DNA of 64,000 bases from Cristatella mucedo (lineage: Eukaryota > Bryozoa > Phylactolaemata > Cristatellidae): contig WPIO01000024.1 of the NCBI GenBank assembly GCA_009760855.2, positions 2,517,001 through 2,581,000 on the forward strand, written 5' to 3'. Below the pieces are notes generated by a model. It saw only the letters and a list, made by a program, of their open reading frames with translations. It ran no database searches and had not been told where the DNA came from. How positions within the stretch are numbered: position 1 is the stretch's first letter; each line of letters begins with the position of its first letter. The position numbers and the translations under genes were made by a program. Positions 23,201 through 32,494 of this stretch are shown in pieces.

Positions 23201-26200
23201 TTTAGGTAATATCTCAGTGAGACTCCTGAGTATAGCTATCAATGGGTAAAATAATAATAATAATCCATTTAATATTGCATCCTCAAAGAACTCAATCTCT
23301 TCCTAGGCGCTTTACAATTGCAGCCAAAGAAGCACGAGGGAATAGTTAGTAGTACTATGCACAATAAACAATAAGAATAACATGGTTAGGGCTGACATGC
23401 ACAGGGTCTGCATGCAAGTATGGTTAGTGACAGCATGCACTTTCAGCATTCACAAGCACATACAGGACCAATCACAGGGACCCACTAAATGATGTGATTA
23501 ATAAGTGCGTTTTTAGTTACTACTTAAATGTGGTCAAGTCAGGAGATGTCCTGACGCAAGTCGGGAGTGAGTTCCAGGCTTTGGGAGCATACAAGCTAAA
23601 GGGATGGCCACCAAAGGATTTGAGATTTCTACGAGGTATGGGTTAACAGTTACATTCAAAAAAGAGGGTGGTACGATGCTTAGCCTAGTGGGGCAGTAGA
23701 TCAGATACGTAGGCTGGAGCCAAAAAATGAAGGGACCTGAAAGTGAGTGACAAAATCTTGAAGTCGATCCGTTGCTTGACTGGTAGCCAGTGCAGGTCGG
23801 CGAGAAGTGGTCTGATGTGGCAACTGCAAAGCTCACGACAGGCAAGCCTAGCTTCGGAGTTGTGCACCAGCTGTAATCTCCTGATTGTATTGATTGCCGG
23901 TAGGCCAGCAAGCAGTGAGTTACAAAAGTCAAGATGGGATGTCAAACATGCATGGGCCAATTTAGATGCGGAATCCCGGTCTAAACAAGCTCGAATTTTA
24001 CGAATTTTAGCAATGATCGGATGATGATCCCGGGAGCTGCTAATGTACAGGGTGGAAGGCTCTGGGCTTAGCCGACTTATTTACATAACTCATGCCCCCC
24101 CTGTTGCCAATGAAATCGCCAAGTGCAACCTAGGCTTTCATTTCTATGCCGATGCCACTTAGCCCTACCTATGCTATGATCCCTGCCAGTCATTCAGCAC
24201 ATCAAACTCCATCCAAACTTGAATAGTAGCTAACTATCTCAAATCGAATGATAATAACAACAAACTAGTTAATGGCTACTAGTTAGGCAAATCTATTTTT
24301 ACTCCGATATTGCAAAACATGTCCCTCAAAATGAACTCAGATGGCAGATGTCTTGTAAAGTCTGCACAAAATCTGTGTCAAGTTTCAAAGTGAACTTCCA
24401 TAAGTCGACCTTATCACATGCCCAGTCGTGTCCGCTTACTTTGAGCTAATGTTACATTACATAAATTTGGGTCTGTTTACACAGGAATACCACATCCAAG
24501 TTGGTCCATACATCCTATCTCGACTTCATTAACTCTCATAGGTCTTCCTGCTTGTGCCATAAGGCGGTTACAGTTGTTGCAAAACTCTGCAGCCACGCTT
24601 GTCAACGTGAATGTCAGTTGGCTAATCACACCCTTTCTCACCTACCCATACTGGCTCCCTGTCAAGCAGCACACTTACTTCAGAGTTTTGTCACTGATTC
24701 TTCAGGTTTATTCATTTTCTTGCTTTGCCCTAACTAAACAAAATACTTCCTAATCAGGCTAGTCACTATACCAACTGCTCGTCAGACACAGGCTGTTTAG
24801 GTGTGCCTAGAAACAACCTCGACCCTTTGATACTATGTGTTACGTTTAACGCGCTCCGAGAGCCTGAAACTCATGTAATGACATTTCCGTGATATTTAAA
24901 AAGAAGCTAAAACAGACCTATTGCTTACACCATTTGCCGGTGTGTGTGAATTGTCTTCTGTGTGCTTACTCGTGCTGACACTACCCATGTTATCACTAAT
25001 CATGTTGACATGCATCCTTTATAGCACAAGTTAAGTGTCTAAAAAGAAATGTAGCTCTATGAGTGAGCTAAGCAAACGTATTTTAATTATTATTATTGTC
25101 CTCTGATTAAATGAACTGATTTACTACTCATTAAAAATTCATAATACGACGAATGAGATTGAGGCCAATAATTGCAATTCATAGTCTCATAACAGAGGTG
25201 CATCATCACACACTGTGACCAGGGCCTGAGTTCCCAGCTTGAAGAGAAGTTGAATGTCAATATGAAAATCACTCATTACATAAAAATGATGCTAGAAAGA
25301 AAATGAACTTCCCAAATACCCTTACTAGCACAGGCTTGCCATAATTAATGCAACCAAACCTCTTGGGAGAGTTCGGCAACTTTGCGCGACCCCTTAACAA
25401 TAGGCTGTAATGCGAAATTTTATGATTGAAGTGGGTTACATGTCTGAGCCGAACACCTAAGTCACGAGGATGCATGTGAGCACACCTGCGCTGAGAGGAT
25501 GATCAAGAAATGAGCAGGCGACGAAGCTATTTGACTTATACGAGTAACCAAGTATTAACAACGCAGCCATGTGGTTACAAGCATTGAAGGCATGAGCGTA
25601 TCAAGAAAGTTGGCAGCTGAGAAAGATGCAATCGAAACGCGAAGATAAGAGTACACAGGAGTCGGGCAAAAAGGTCAACTTAAATGAATAAAATAAATAT
25701 AGTCATTTGTATAGCACCCTAAGAGAACTCAAGCTCTATTCAGTCGCTTCACATACACCACAGGGCTCGAGCCCACGACCTCAGCAAGACGGGGTAGATA
25801 GGGGCGAGCACCTTTACCACTGGGCCAAAGCAGCTAGGCACATGCACTGTTAGAATGCATCGTTTGGTTACTGGTAACATGCACAGTCTGAGCGTTCTTA
25901 AGTGCACGAAGGACTGCTCTCACGAACCCAGTAAATGCTACGAGGAACAGGTGTCTTAAATCAACTTAAGATACATTGTTTACCTATATCCTTCTTTGCC
26001 ATATTCTCAAAAGATCAGAAGTATCCTACTAGCCAATCAAAATAAGGTGATCGATTGGCACATAAGGTGCATCCAACTCTTGCTTGATGCCTCTGGCTCA
26101 TAATGATACTTTACATACTCCTACCAGCCTAAGGAATAATACGACCTATTTTTTGAACCCATGGTGTAACTCACGCAGTGGACATTCTAGCTATTCTTCC

Positions 26201-27335
26201 TAAAGAGAGCCTATGGAGTTTCTTGATTGCAGGTGCATCCTTCTTCCACAAAACAACACCAAAGATCCAATCAATCAAGAGGCAGAACAATGAAAGAAGG
26301 TTCATGTACCAACTTAAAACCTGTTGGGCCAAGGCAGTGCACTGTTGTTGATACCTGAACCAAGCACACTAGCAGGTCAGATGCTGTCAAGGAATTAGTG
26401 CCAATCTCTAATTGGGATAACAGACCAACTCATATGGGCAGTCGCAAAACGAGACTAGTGTTTAGAAGAATATTAAGGACTGTCCAGAAATAAAATGCCA
26501 AAAAGCCAGTTCTAACCGCTTTAATTGAATTGATATATTTGTGATCGGCGCGAATCCGGCTGGTCAATTTCTTTAAATTATACTGGCAATCTTAAGCCAA
26601 CACGATGAGATAGAACTCCAGTTAGCTGCCTTAAGACTGGTAGAATATTAAGCAATATAATAGAATATCATAGAATATCATATAATAGAATATCAGCAGC
26701 CCGTGGGGTCGACCTGGGTGCCAATGCTGCTTGCAAACATCGATGAATGAGTGCTTATTTTGGGACAGATCTATAAGAACAAGAGCGTCTGTTAGCAGTA
26801 ACGTAAGGATAAGCCTATGCCTTCTTAATACATTCGAATGATTTAAGTTGATGTCACAAACGGTACCACTTCGCTGCTTCAACATACCTGCACTGCCAAG
26901 TGATCGGTTAACCGATACAGTTACGTTCAAATTGACAGACACTGGCAGTAGACGCAGTAGAACAACAACACAGTTCTGACTAGCCAACACTGAAAACAAG
27001 TTTGTACTCACCCGCCCTCTCCCGAGCTAATTCTCGCACGAACTAGCTCAGCGATCAGCCGAAATTACCTTCTTACTTTCTCTGATCTGCAACCGATTAA
27101 TCCTCCTCTTTTCGCCACGTTTAACGATGCTCCATGCTTGGCTGACAGCTTTAGCCCCGGTCTTCCTAGGCTTGGGGCGCGACCGCAGGGGAGCCGCAGC
27201 TGGCGCCGCATGCCCATGGCGTCGAGTCTGCCTATCGGCGGAGGAGGGCGTCGCTACTTCCTTCTGCGATGACCAGGGAGTCGAAGCGTGCGCATTCTGC
27301 TGTAACGAAGGACCCCTCCTTGCAAACCGCGTCAT
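14078..27335 (-). CDS. ZCCHC9: ZCCHC9, zinc knuckle CCHC protein 9 (four coding exons)
   Basis: The spliced model joins 27335-27069, 21116-20972, 18859-18695 and 14202-14078. It gives 89+48+1+54+1+40 = 233 residues, against about 271 in human. All introns are GT-AG and all phases fit (0, 1, 1). The protein starts 'MTRFARRG', like vertebrate 'MTRWAR', has a basic N-terminal half, and then four C-X2-C-X4-H-X4-C knuckles: CYNCRQSGHAVADC, CFKCGSTEHSSGTC, CFICNESGHIAKQC and CRHCGCVDHYQRDC. It also has the family signatures 'CPDNPRGLYPNGG' and a C-terminal 'KVVKF'. ZCCHC9 is a nucleolar, probably RNA-binding protein. Introns of about 5.9, 2.1 and 4.5 kb hold LINE and SINE debris. No frame disruption is seen, so the gene is probably functional. 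Confidence 0.92.
14300..15620. other. ZCCHC9 intron 3, left part; nothing recognised
   Basis: Intronic DNA with short meaningless frames. A locally repeated phrase (GATAACACCAAAAGTCAGGGC-like, about 14540-14640) suggests a small duplicated segment. Confidence 0.4.
15625..15700 (+). mobile_element. SINE2 fragment (tRNA-like)
   Basis: Carries 'CTTCACGACC' and a B-box-like 'GGTTCAAGTCC' at 15660-15670. This is the same order as in the copy on the minus strand near 19200-19275. The A-box half is diverged. Confidence 0.5.
16165..17205 (-). mobile_element. LINE family A copy, diverged
   Basis: The plus strand begins with an AATAATAAA tail and 'GCGCTCTCAGATAACT', the reverse complement of the LINE A 3' hairpin. 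Read on the minus strand it shows 'SAYFQLYNIAQIWACSDKD', '[31 protein letters not shown]' and '[16 protein letters not shown]' in broken frames. It lies in ZCCHC9 intron 3, in the same orientation as the gene. Confidence 0.8.
17210..17780 (+). mobile_element. Diverged LINE 3' end, third family
   Basis: Broken frames read 'KRIAIGPPDCM', 'KSLESIKLLSPPALT' and 'SFRSQLKTHLQLSEPVL', the pattern of the C-terminus of CR1/L2-type reverse transcriptases. The 3' UTR is unlike LINE A or B, although it ends 'CTAGAGTGCTTTATCAG...' with TATTATCGTTATTA. This assignment rests on protein pattern only. Confidence 0.5.
17781..18694. other. ZCCHC9 intron 3, right part; nothing recognised
   Basis: AT-rich intronic sequence. 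The two overlapping minus-strand frames at 18232-18495 have no domain and are probably chance. A short duplicated phrase (AGGACATCCAACC) lies at 18645-18685 beside the exon 3 donor. Confidence 0.4.
18695..18859 (-). CDS. ZCCHC9: ZCCHC9 exon 3 (knuckles 3 and 4)
   Basis: Acceptor TTCCGTTTTAG precedes 18859 and donor AAAG|GTTGGT follows 18695. The exon encodes 'VYPFAKCFIC' through 'CPELLKQK', with the two C-terminal CCHC knuckles and 'CPDNPRGLYPNGG'. Read-through past the donor would add only eight codons before a stop (frame end 18669), an alternative 200-residue form that lacks the conserved C-terminus. Confidence 0.9.
19000..19112 (+). mobile_element. Diverged SINE1 copy
   Basis: Reads 'TTAAGGTGCTTGTC', 'GACGGCCGAGGTCATGGG', a B-box-like 'GGGTTGAGTCC' and the tail start 'AGATTAAGCTCTCTTA'. 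The hairpin is eroded. Confidence 0.65.
19195..19282 (-). mobile_element. SINE2 copy (tRNA-derived)
   Basis: The reverse complement shows an A-box-like 'TGGCACACTAGCTAAGATGG', 'TTCACGACCTCGG' and a B-box 'GTGGGTTCGAATTC'. The head differs from SINE1 and matches fragments at 15625 and 42740. It is in the sense orientation of ZCCHC9, within intron 2... exon spacing places it between exons 3 and 2. Confidence 0.6.
20395..20810. other. GC-rich island in ZCCHC9 intron 2, unknown origin
   Basis: About 400 bp of GC-rich, CpG-containing DNA between AT-rich flanks. The overlapping frames on both strands have no domain. Abrupt composition edges suggest an inserted element, possibly a second LTR-like piece, but I see no defined termini. 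Confidence 0.35.
20972..21116 (-). CDS. ZCCHC9: ZCCHC9 exon 2 (knuckles 1 and 2)
   Basis: Acceptor TTGATCCAG precedes 21116 and the strong donor GCAG|GTAAGT follows 20972. It is 145 nt: 48 codons from 'VCYNCRQSGH' to 'AKVDA' plus one base. Both CCHC knuckles and the family phrase 'GTGICFKCGSTEH' are present. Confidence 0.92.
21120..22120. other. ZCCHC9 intron 1, left part; nothing recognised
   Basis: AT-rich intron sequence without identifiable genes. Confidence 0.4.
22125..23248 (+). mobile_element. LINE copy, endonuclease-RT linker and RT N-terminus
   Basis: The first part reads 'VLDDFALWTKHTV', 'PKLEKAHTRSGLSAHR' and 'FFVSKINN', the pattern of the linker between endonuclease and RT in CR1/L2 LINEs. 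After a SINE1 fragment at 22487-22558, RT motifs follow: 'PIPTALLVLCID', 'VRPLIEKA' and, near 23060, 'FDAIDHQVL'. The copy is heavily mutated. It is interrupted at 23249 by a second LINE A on the other strand and resumes at about 24055. Confidence 0.7.
22487..22558 (+). mobile_element. SINE1 head fragment
   Basis: Reads 'GTTTGGTCCAGCAGTTAAAGTGCTCG', 'CAAGGTCTGGCTGAGGTCG' and 'GGGCTCGAGC' in short overlapping pieces. The LINE-like tail is absent. It is nested in a LINE copy. Confidence 0.75.
23249..24054 (-). mobile_element. LINE family A 3' fragment nested in another LINE
   Basis: The plus strand opens with AATAATAATAAT (the tail read backwards) and the hairpin complement. The minus strand reads '[38 protein letters not shown]' and '[37 protein letters not shown]', split here by small indels. 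It separates the two halves of the plus-strand copy at 22125-23248 and 24055-25105. Confidence 0.85.
24055..25105 (+). mobile_element. LINE copy, continuation (RT palm to 3' end)
   Basis: Resumes at the segment corresponding to 'GSVLGPVLF' and continues with 'LGFHFYADAT' (the catalytic D-D replaced by D-A), 'VTSCLDFINSH' and 'PYWLPVKQHTYF'-like remnants. It ends in a degraded hairpin region and TTATTATTATTG. Broken in many places. Confidence 0.7.
25718..25842 (-). mobile_element. SINE1 copy
   Basis: The reverse complement has the A-box-like 'TTTGGCCCAGTGGTAAAGG', B-box 'GGGCTCGAGCCC' and hairpin halves in the tail. It lies in ZCCHC9 intron 1, in the sense orientation. Confidence 0.8.
25850..27060. 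other. ZCCHC9 intron 1, right part
   Basis: Apart from a degenerate tandem of TAGAATATCATA-like units at 26640-26695, I see nothing identifiable. The start of the region (25860-25960) has a weak LINE A 3'-like phrase ('ATGCACAGTCTGAGCG'). Confidence 0.4.
27069..27335 (-). CDS. ZCCHC9: ZCCHC9 exon 1 (first coding exon)
   Basis: The ATG at 27335-27333 is in good context (GAAATGA) and starts 'MTRFARRG'. The 89 codons are rich in Arg, Lys and Ala and end 'KRRINRLQIRESKK', followed by the donor AAG|GTAATT at 27068. The basic end matches the family segment just before the first knuckle. Confidence 0.85.
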
Positions 27336-27595
27336 TTCTTTTTTCGCCGAAGCAGTGCACGCGACCGTAACAGTTACAGCTGCACGGTTAATTCTAATTG
27401 TTGCATACTCTGCTCTTCAAACCGCACCTTGAGTTGTCTTGCGCTTTTTCATTCCATCTGCACACACAAAAAATTATTTTTTTTATGTAGCTATTCCAAA
27501 TTTCAAGTTGGTGAAGATTTAACAATTTTATATACAATAGTCCAGTATAGATTTAATAATAAATATATATTGTTACGATGATTACTCATCAGCGA

Positions 27596-27667
27596 TCCCT
27601 AGTGGTCTAGTGGCTAGGATCCGGCGCTCTCACCGCCGTGGCCGGGGTTCGATTCCCCGCTAGGGAA
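27596..27667 (+). tRNA. tRNA-Glu (anticodon CTC)
   Basis: A 72-nt gene with full cloverleaf pairing: acceptor TCCCTAG/CTAGGGA with discriminator A, anticodon stem CGGCG/CGCCG around loop CTCTCAC, anticodon CTC at 27629-27631, and T arm CGGGG-TTCGATT-CCCCG. The A box (TGGTCTAGTGG) and B box (GGTTCGATTCC) are intact. TTTT at 27670-27673 is the pol III terminator. No intron, and no encoded CCA, as in eukaryotes. It is about 260 bp upstream of the ZCCHC9 start and points away from it. The perfect arms argue for a real gene rather than a SINE head. Confidence 0.94.
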
Positions 27668-27837
27668 TGTTTTGCATATTTTTCCCTAAAGTGTCAGACG
27701 CTTTCCCGATAATCCAAACTAAGACTTACTATTAACAACCCACAACAGAGCGTCAGTAAATATAAAAATTTTTGTCAATATGCTTATTGGGTGCCGCAAG
27801 AACTGCAATGAGTAAACTTGTGACAATGTACCAAACC

Positions 27838-28368
27838 CATTTTTGTCGCTCACTCTTAGGTCTCTTCATTCTATGGCTCCAGCCTATCTCTCCGACATAC
27901 TCAGCCATCAGGCCAAGCATCGTACCACCCGCTTTTCGGAATCCAACAGTCTACAAATACCTCGTAAACACCTCAAATCCTTTGGAGACCGTGCATTTAG
28001 CTCGTATGCTCCCAAAGCCTAGAACTCCCTCCCGACCTGCGTCAGAACATCCCCTGACCTGACCACATTTAAAAGAAACTTAAAAACACACCTATTTAGG
28101 ACAGCATTTAGTCGGTTCCTGTGATTCGTCCTTGATGTGCTTATGCGTGCTGACACTGTGCATGCTGCCACTAACCACATTTGCATGCTGACCCTGTGCA
28201 TGTCACCCCTAACCATATTATTCATTTTGCTTGTTTTTCAAGCATGATTTTACTTATTATTCAATTGCATATCACTTTGCAGCAGATGTAAAGCGCCTAG
28301 AAAGAGATTAAGTTCTCTGAGGGCGCTTTATCAAGTGCAATATTATTATTATTATTATTATAAACCCA
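27838..28368 (+). mobile_element. LINE family A, 5'-truncated 3' end
   Basis: Starts at 'CRSLLGLF'/'[36 protein letters not shown]' and runs through 3' UTR and hairpin to a clean ATT tail (28342-28362). It is close in sequence to the 59-kb copy, so relatively young. Confidence 0.9.
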
Positions 28369-28494
28369 AATCCACCGGGGTTGCTGCTTTCGGTTCCTAA
28401 GTAGCTATGACCCTGTGTTATCTACTGGATGATATCACGACCTATTCTTGCTTGACTGTAATCAAAAAATTTAAAAACTCACCTGCTTTCCAGA

Positions 28495-28527
<33 letters not shown>

Positions 28528-28530
28528 CTC
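28495..28530. repeat. (AT)n microsatellite
   Basis: A short alternating AT tract. Confidence 0.85.
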
Positions 28531-28547
28531 TAGGTTCCTCTTACCGT

Positions 28548-28665
28548 GTTATCCACGTTGTTTATAAAGCACGATCCCACTCGCCATTCGATCGCAGTTC
28601 CTTTTGCAGTAAATTTAAAGAACCTAGAAAGAGATCGAGTTCTCTGAGGGCGCTTTATCAAATGC

Positions 28666-28668
<3 letters not shown>
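28548..28668 (+). mobile_element. LINE family A extreme 3' end
   Basis: Only the last 120 bp, including the hairpin, are present. The usual ATT tail is replaced by an expanded AT tract. Confidence 0.8.
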
Positions 28669-28705
<37 letters not shown>

Positions 28706-28725
28706 GCATATATATATGTGCGCAT

Positions 28726-28759
<34 letters not shown>

Positions 28760-28790
28760 ATATGTATATATACGTGTGTGTGTGTGTGTC
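28665..28790. repeat. Compound (AT)n(GT)n microsatellite
   Basis: Alternating AT and TG runs, probably grown from the tail of the LINE A end just upstream. Confidence 0.9.
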
Positions 28791-28794
28791 ATTT

Positions 28795-28950
28795 ATTTGT
28801 GATGCAGCCCTCGACAACTTAATCTCGATTCAGGTGTTTCGCAAATACCTCGGAGCTCGAGCTCACGACCTCGGTCATCGAATGGAGTCACCTTGACATC
28901 GGAAGTTAAAGGCGAGCACCTTAACCACTGAGCCAAACCAGTGGGGCATG
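28795..28950 (-). mobile_element. SINE1 copy with internal insertion
   Basis: The reverse complement reads 'TTTGGCTCAGTGGTTAAGG' and B-box-like 'GAGCTCGAGCTCC', then the tail. A 20-30-bp extra segment lies between the boxes compared with the 4675 copy. Confidence 0.75.
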
Positions 28951-29094
28951 CTCTTTGCATGTGAATAGTGTTTTGAAATGCTACGCGTGCTGCAATTGTG
29001 CCTGCCGTTCTCAATAATCAGTTAATATTGATAATAATTGACATTTGTCTTCGATAACTTAATATCTGTTTTGGTACTTTTTTATATATTCTAT

Positions 29095-29530
29095 ACAGGG
29101 TGCATTTTAAATGCATAGGGATAGCATGGTCAGTGTCAGCAGCTATATGCACGCACCAGACAATTCACCAGGAACCGGCAAATGCCGGGATGAGCAAGTG
29201 AGTTTGCAGCTTCTTCTTAGATGTCAAATCGGCAATGTCGTGGGTCAGCTGGGTGCGGGTTTCAGGCTTCGGAAGCGCATGCAACTAAATGCACTGTAAA
29301 CAAAATGATTTGAGATCGGTTAGAGGCTCAGCTACGCGGTTTGAGCCAGAAGAGCAAGTGGTACCGTGCGTGGCCAGATTGGGAAGTAGCTCTGAAGGGA
29401 AGGCGAGAGAAAGAGAATGAAGGGAGATAACGGAACATCACAGCTGAGAAGCTGTCTTTCCAGCCGATTTAAAGCACCTCTAAAGAGATGGTAAGGAATT
29501 CTCGTTGCTCTTGACGGCAGCATTTTGTAA
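29095..29530 (-). mobile_element. Old LINE family A fragment
   Basis: The plus strand shows the reversed 3' UTR phrases ('CATGGTCAGTGTCAGCA', 'TCAGGCTTCGGAAGCG'). The minus strand retains 'PSRATR'- and 'PLSPFILFLSPSLQSYFP'-like remnants. It is heavily diverged. Confidence 0.55.
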
Positions 29531-29824
29531 GCGAAAGTGTTAGCTACTGAGTGGGCTTAAATTTGTCTTCCTTATTGCCGAAGATCTCATAGGCTTTGCT
29601 AATAAATTTAACAGCGTTCACGATGGATTTATTGATACGCACACGTGCAAACTATTTTTATCATGGCGACCCATTTGGTCCAATGAGGGAATGGATTAAA
29701 GCTGTCTTTCAGTCGATGAAAGATCATTAATGGCATTCAGTGCAACAGCGTATTCGGTTAGAAGCTGCATGTTCAGGGGTTACTAAATCGTAAGAAACCA
29801 ATTTCTGCTTATCTGTAAAAATAA

Positions 29825-30110
29825 CAATATTATTATATTGGTATAGAGCGCTCTCAGAGAACTTTACACCTTTCTAGGTGCTTTATATATGCCGGCTCTA
29901 AAGTAAAGGAAGCATTTTCATTCCAAAGAGTGAGGCAGGGCCCGGGCGGTGACTAATGCACAGCTATGCTGATTCAAGTTATTGCTCACAGGAAGTTGTT
30001 GACGCGATGGTATACCGGCTAGTCAGGAGTAATACGAACTTTATCCTGTAAATGCAGTGGTACGATGCTGCTTGAGACACACGCAATTCTATTATCGCTT
30101 TAGTCTATAG
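29825..30110 (-). mobile_element. Degraded LINE family A 3' end
   Basis: 'GCGCTCTCAGAGAACTTT' and 'CTAGGTGCTTTATAT' are the reversed hairpin halves. The rest is weakly similar. Confidence 0.6.
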
Positions 30111-30114
30111 ACCT

Positions 30115-31555
30115 AGAACTCAAAAGATCCTATGTAGCCATTTGGTGCGTACATTGTTCTGATCACAATGCAAGTGGTTCCATACTTGTTATACCTTTTC
30201 CAATTCCAAATGTGCCATATTCTGTTATTTAGTAGTACAGCCGAGGCAGTGGAAATTCTCCTTTGGTCGGTAGGGATTTCTTCGGTTCTCAGTAAAACCA
30301 ATTTACGAACTACTAAAGTCTCAACCTTCTACAGCAGGGATGTGATAAAATGTTGACTATCTGGTAGCACACGATGAAGTCCATGGAGACTTGGCAAAAT
30401 GACAGTCCCATAGAAGTTACAATTTAAAAATTCGCCGCTTTATAGTTATCTTTGTGCAGACCACAATCACGAGTCTCAATTTGGTTAATATCCTACGAGC
30501 ACAGTTTCGTCCGAGGCGAATCAAATAGCTATGTGCCCACTGCTTGGTGATAAACTTGTAACCCGGAAGATTCTCATAATTTTCTTGGCCAAGGATGCAT
30601 CAAACGTAATGCATATCTCATTCTGACAAACTGATGAGTCAGGACGGGGACTGTGAATAATGTGCACACTTACGGGAATGCAGGCTATAGCTTACGAGAG
30701 CTCTTGAGAAACAATCGCATGCGGGCTAGCCAGCAGTTCCGTGCAATTTTTCCAGGCAATTGCTGGGATGTGATGCTTTTAATTTAGGTCAGAAGGTTTG
30801 ATTTAATTTGAAACCTACCCGGTTTTATTAACACCTTAGTCTAGACTCCTAAAATTATACCAATTCTTGGTAGTATGTTGATGTAAACTTCATAATGATC
30901 ATCATAATGAAAGTGGTTACATTTTTTTGGTGACTAGAAATAATATTGTTGACATATATTGCTCGTTGCTATTAAGGCCAAGTCAAGGAAAGTCGGTTTC
31001 AATTGTTAGAAATGATTTCAGTTCTTAGTGAATCCGGGATATCAGCTTTTTTAGTCTCTTCCCTAACAATAGGGAAAAGCTGAAAAGTCGAGACTTGGCT
31101 ACACAGTACAGGTTAAAGGTTATTACAGGCTACACTACTAAGGCTCTACCATTGATTGGTCAGGCGATAAACCCTAACAAATGACTGCTCAACATGCACC
31201 GTTTAACTAATTTTTTCAGCAGATCAAAGTCACTGGCCCCTTTTAATTTGTTACATAAAAAATAATACGTCGGTTCAGGCGTCTAAATTGACTAAAGCCA
31301 AATATTACATGAGAGCGACCAAAATATGCTTGTAAAGCTGTGACCTATCGAAAAGCAATGCAGCTTTATCTCAGCCAGGGTCACCGTTGGTCAAGATTGT
31401 GCTATGAGTAGAAGCATTGTGGTGCTGCTTGTGACAAAGAATTTTCCTTCTCCGAATTAAGATAACTTTTTGATAATGTCTTGTGGTAATCAAACCATAA
31501 ATTGTTTTGAGTTTGCACGAGCTTTCATCGGCCACGATAATCCGAAAACCATAAG
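30115..31555. other. No gene seen
   Basis: AT-rich intergenic DNA with no recognisable gene or repeat. Confidence 0.4.
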
Positions 31556-31562
31556 CTTAGCT

Positions 31563-31690
31563 TAATAATAATAATATTAATAATGATTCACTTGATAAAG
31601 CGCCCTCAGAGAACTTAATCTCTCTCTAGGCGCTTTACATTTGCTGCAAAGGGAAATGCAATTGAATGGTGAGTAAAATCATGCTTGATA
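31563..31690 (-). mobile_element. LINE family A extreme 3' end
   Basis: AATAATAATATTAAT tail read backwards, then the complete hairpin complement and 3' UTR phrase 'TTTGCTGCAAAGGGAAATGC'. It is truncated just beyond. Confidence 0.85.
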
Positions 31691-31694
31691 AGCT

Positions 31695-32310
31695 TAAGTT
31701 TTTTGGCTCCAACAGTCAAGTCATTAACTCTAGCACGCTCTCTTTACGCAGCCGAAAAATTCTCCCTGCCACCTGCATTTGCCCCAGCAACTATTTGGTC
31801 ATTAAGACCACGAACCTTAAGCCTACTCAGCTACTAAGAAGTCTATGTGGTAATGGCATGCTCACCATCCTTGTAAGATCAATTGCGGATTGCTCGTTCA
31901 CAGCAGGATCTATAATCTGTCAGCTATTATCCCCACTGCTTTCTTAGCTCTACCGCCTTTAGCCTGCTGTCGTATTTTAACTAGCCGAATTCAGACAATG
32001 CACCCTCTAAAGAGGTTGCACTGCCCAAATACACCCCCTTTTACTTGGTCAGGAGGACCAGTCTGCGAACGAATGTTAAACGTACGCATACTTGCTGAAG
32101 CCATAATCCTTGCAATCAGCCTTCTGTAGGCACGAAACACAATCTTAATATCCGTTTCTCGAAAGTCAACTCATTAACCACCCAAAGGCAATTTAATTGA
32201 GCCCATGCTGCAAAGAAGGTCGGTGTATTTTCGCGACCAGCACGTAAATGGCGGGTGCTCTGGAGGCTGCGTCTCTGAAACCACTTCCTCTGTTCTTTAG
32301 TAATACAAAT
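31695..32310. other. Unassigned segment with weak LINE-like frames
   Basis: The frames at 31666-31947 and 31890-32129 give unbroken but unrecognised peptides. They might belong to an upstream part of a LINE, but no motif is clear. Confidence 0.3.
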
Positions 32311-32311
32311 A

Positions 32312-32450
32312 TATAACTCATCTTTATAGCGCCCTAAGAGAACTTAATCTCTATTCAGGCACTTCGCTCGGGCACCTCAGGGCTCGAGGTCATGACCTCA
32401 GCCAGACCTTGGTCGGGGCGAGCACCTTAACCGTTGGACCAAACCAGTTC
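32312..32450 (-). mobile_element. SINE1 copy
   Basis: The reverse complement has 'TTTGGTCCAACGGTTAAGG', 'CCAAGGTCTGGCTGAGGTC', a B-box variant and the hairpin tail. It is close to the copy at 4675. Confidence 0.85.
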
Positions 32451-32494
32451 TACATAATAATAATAATAATAATATTAATACATTTGTATAGGCT

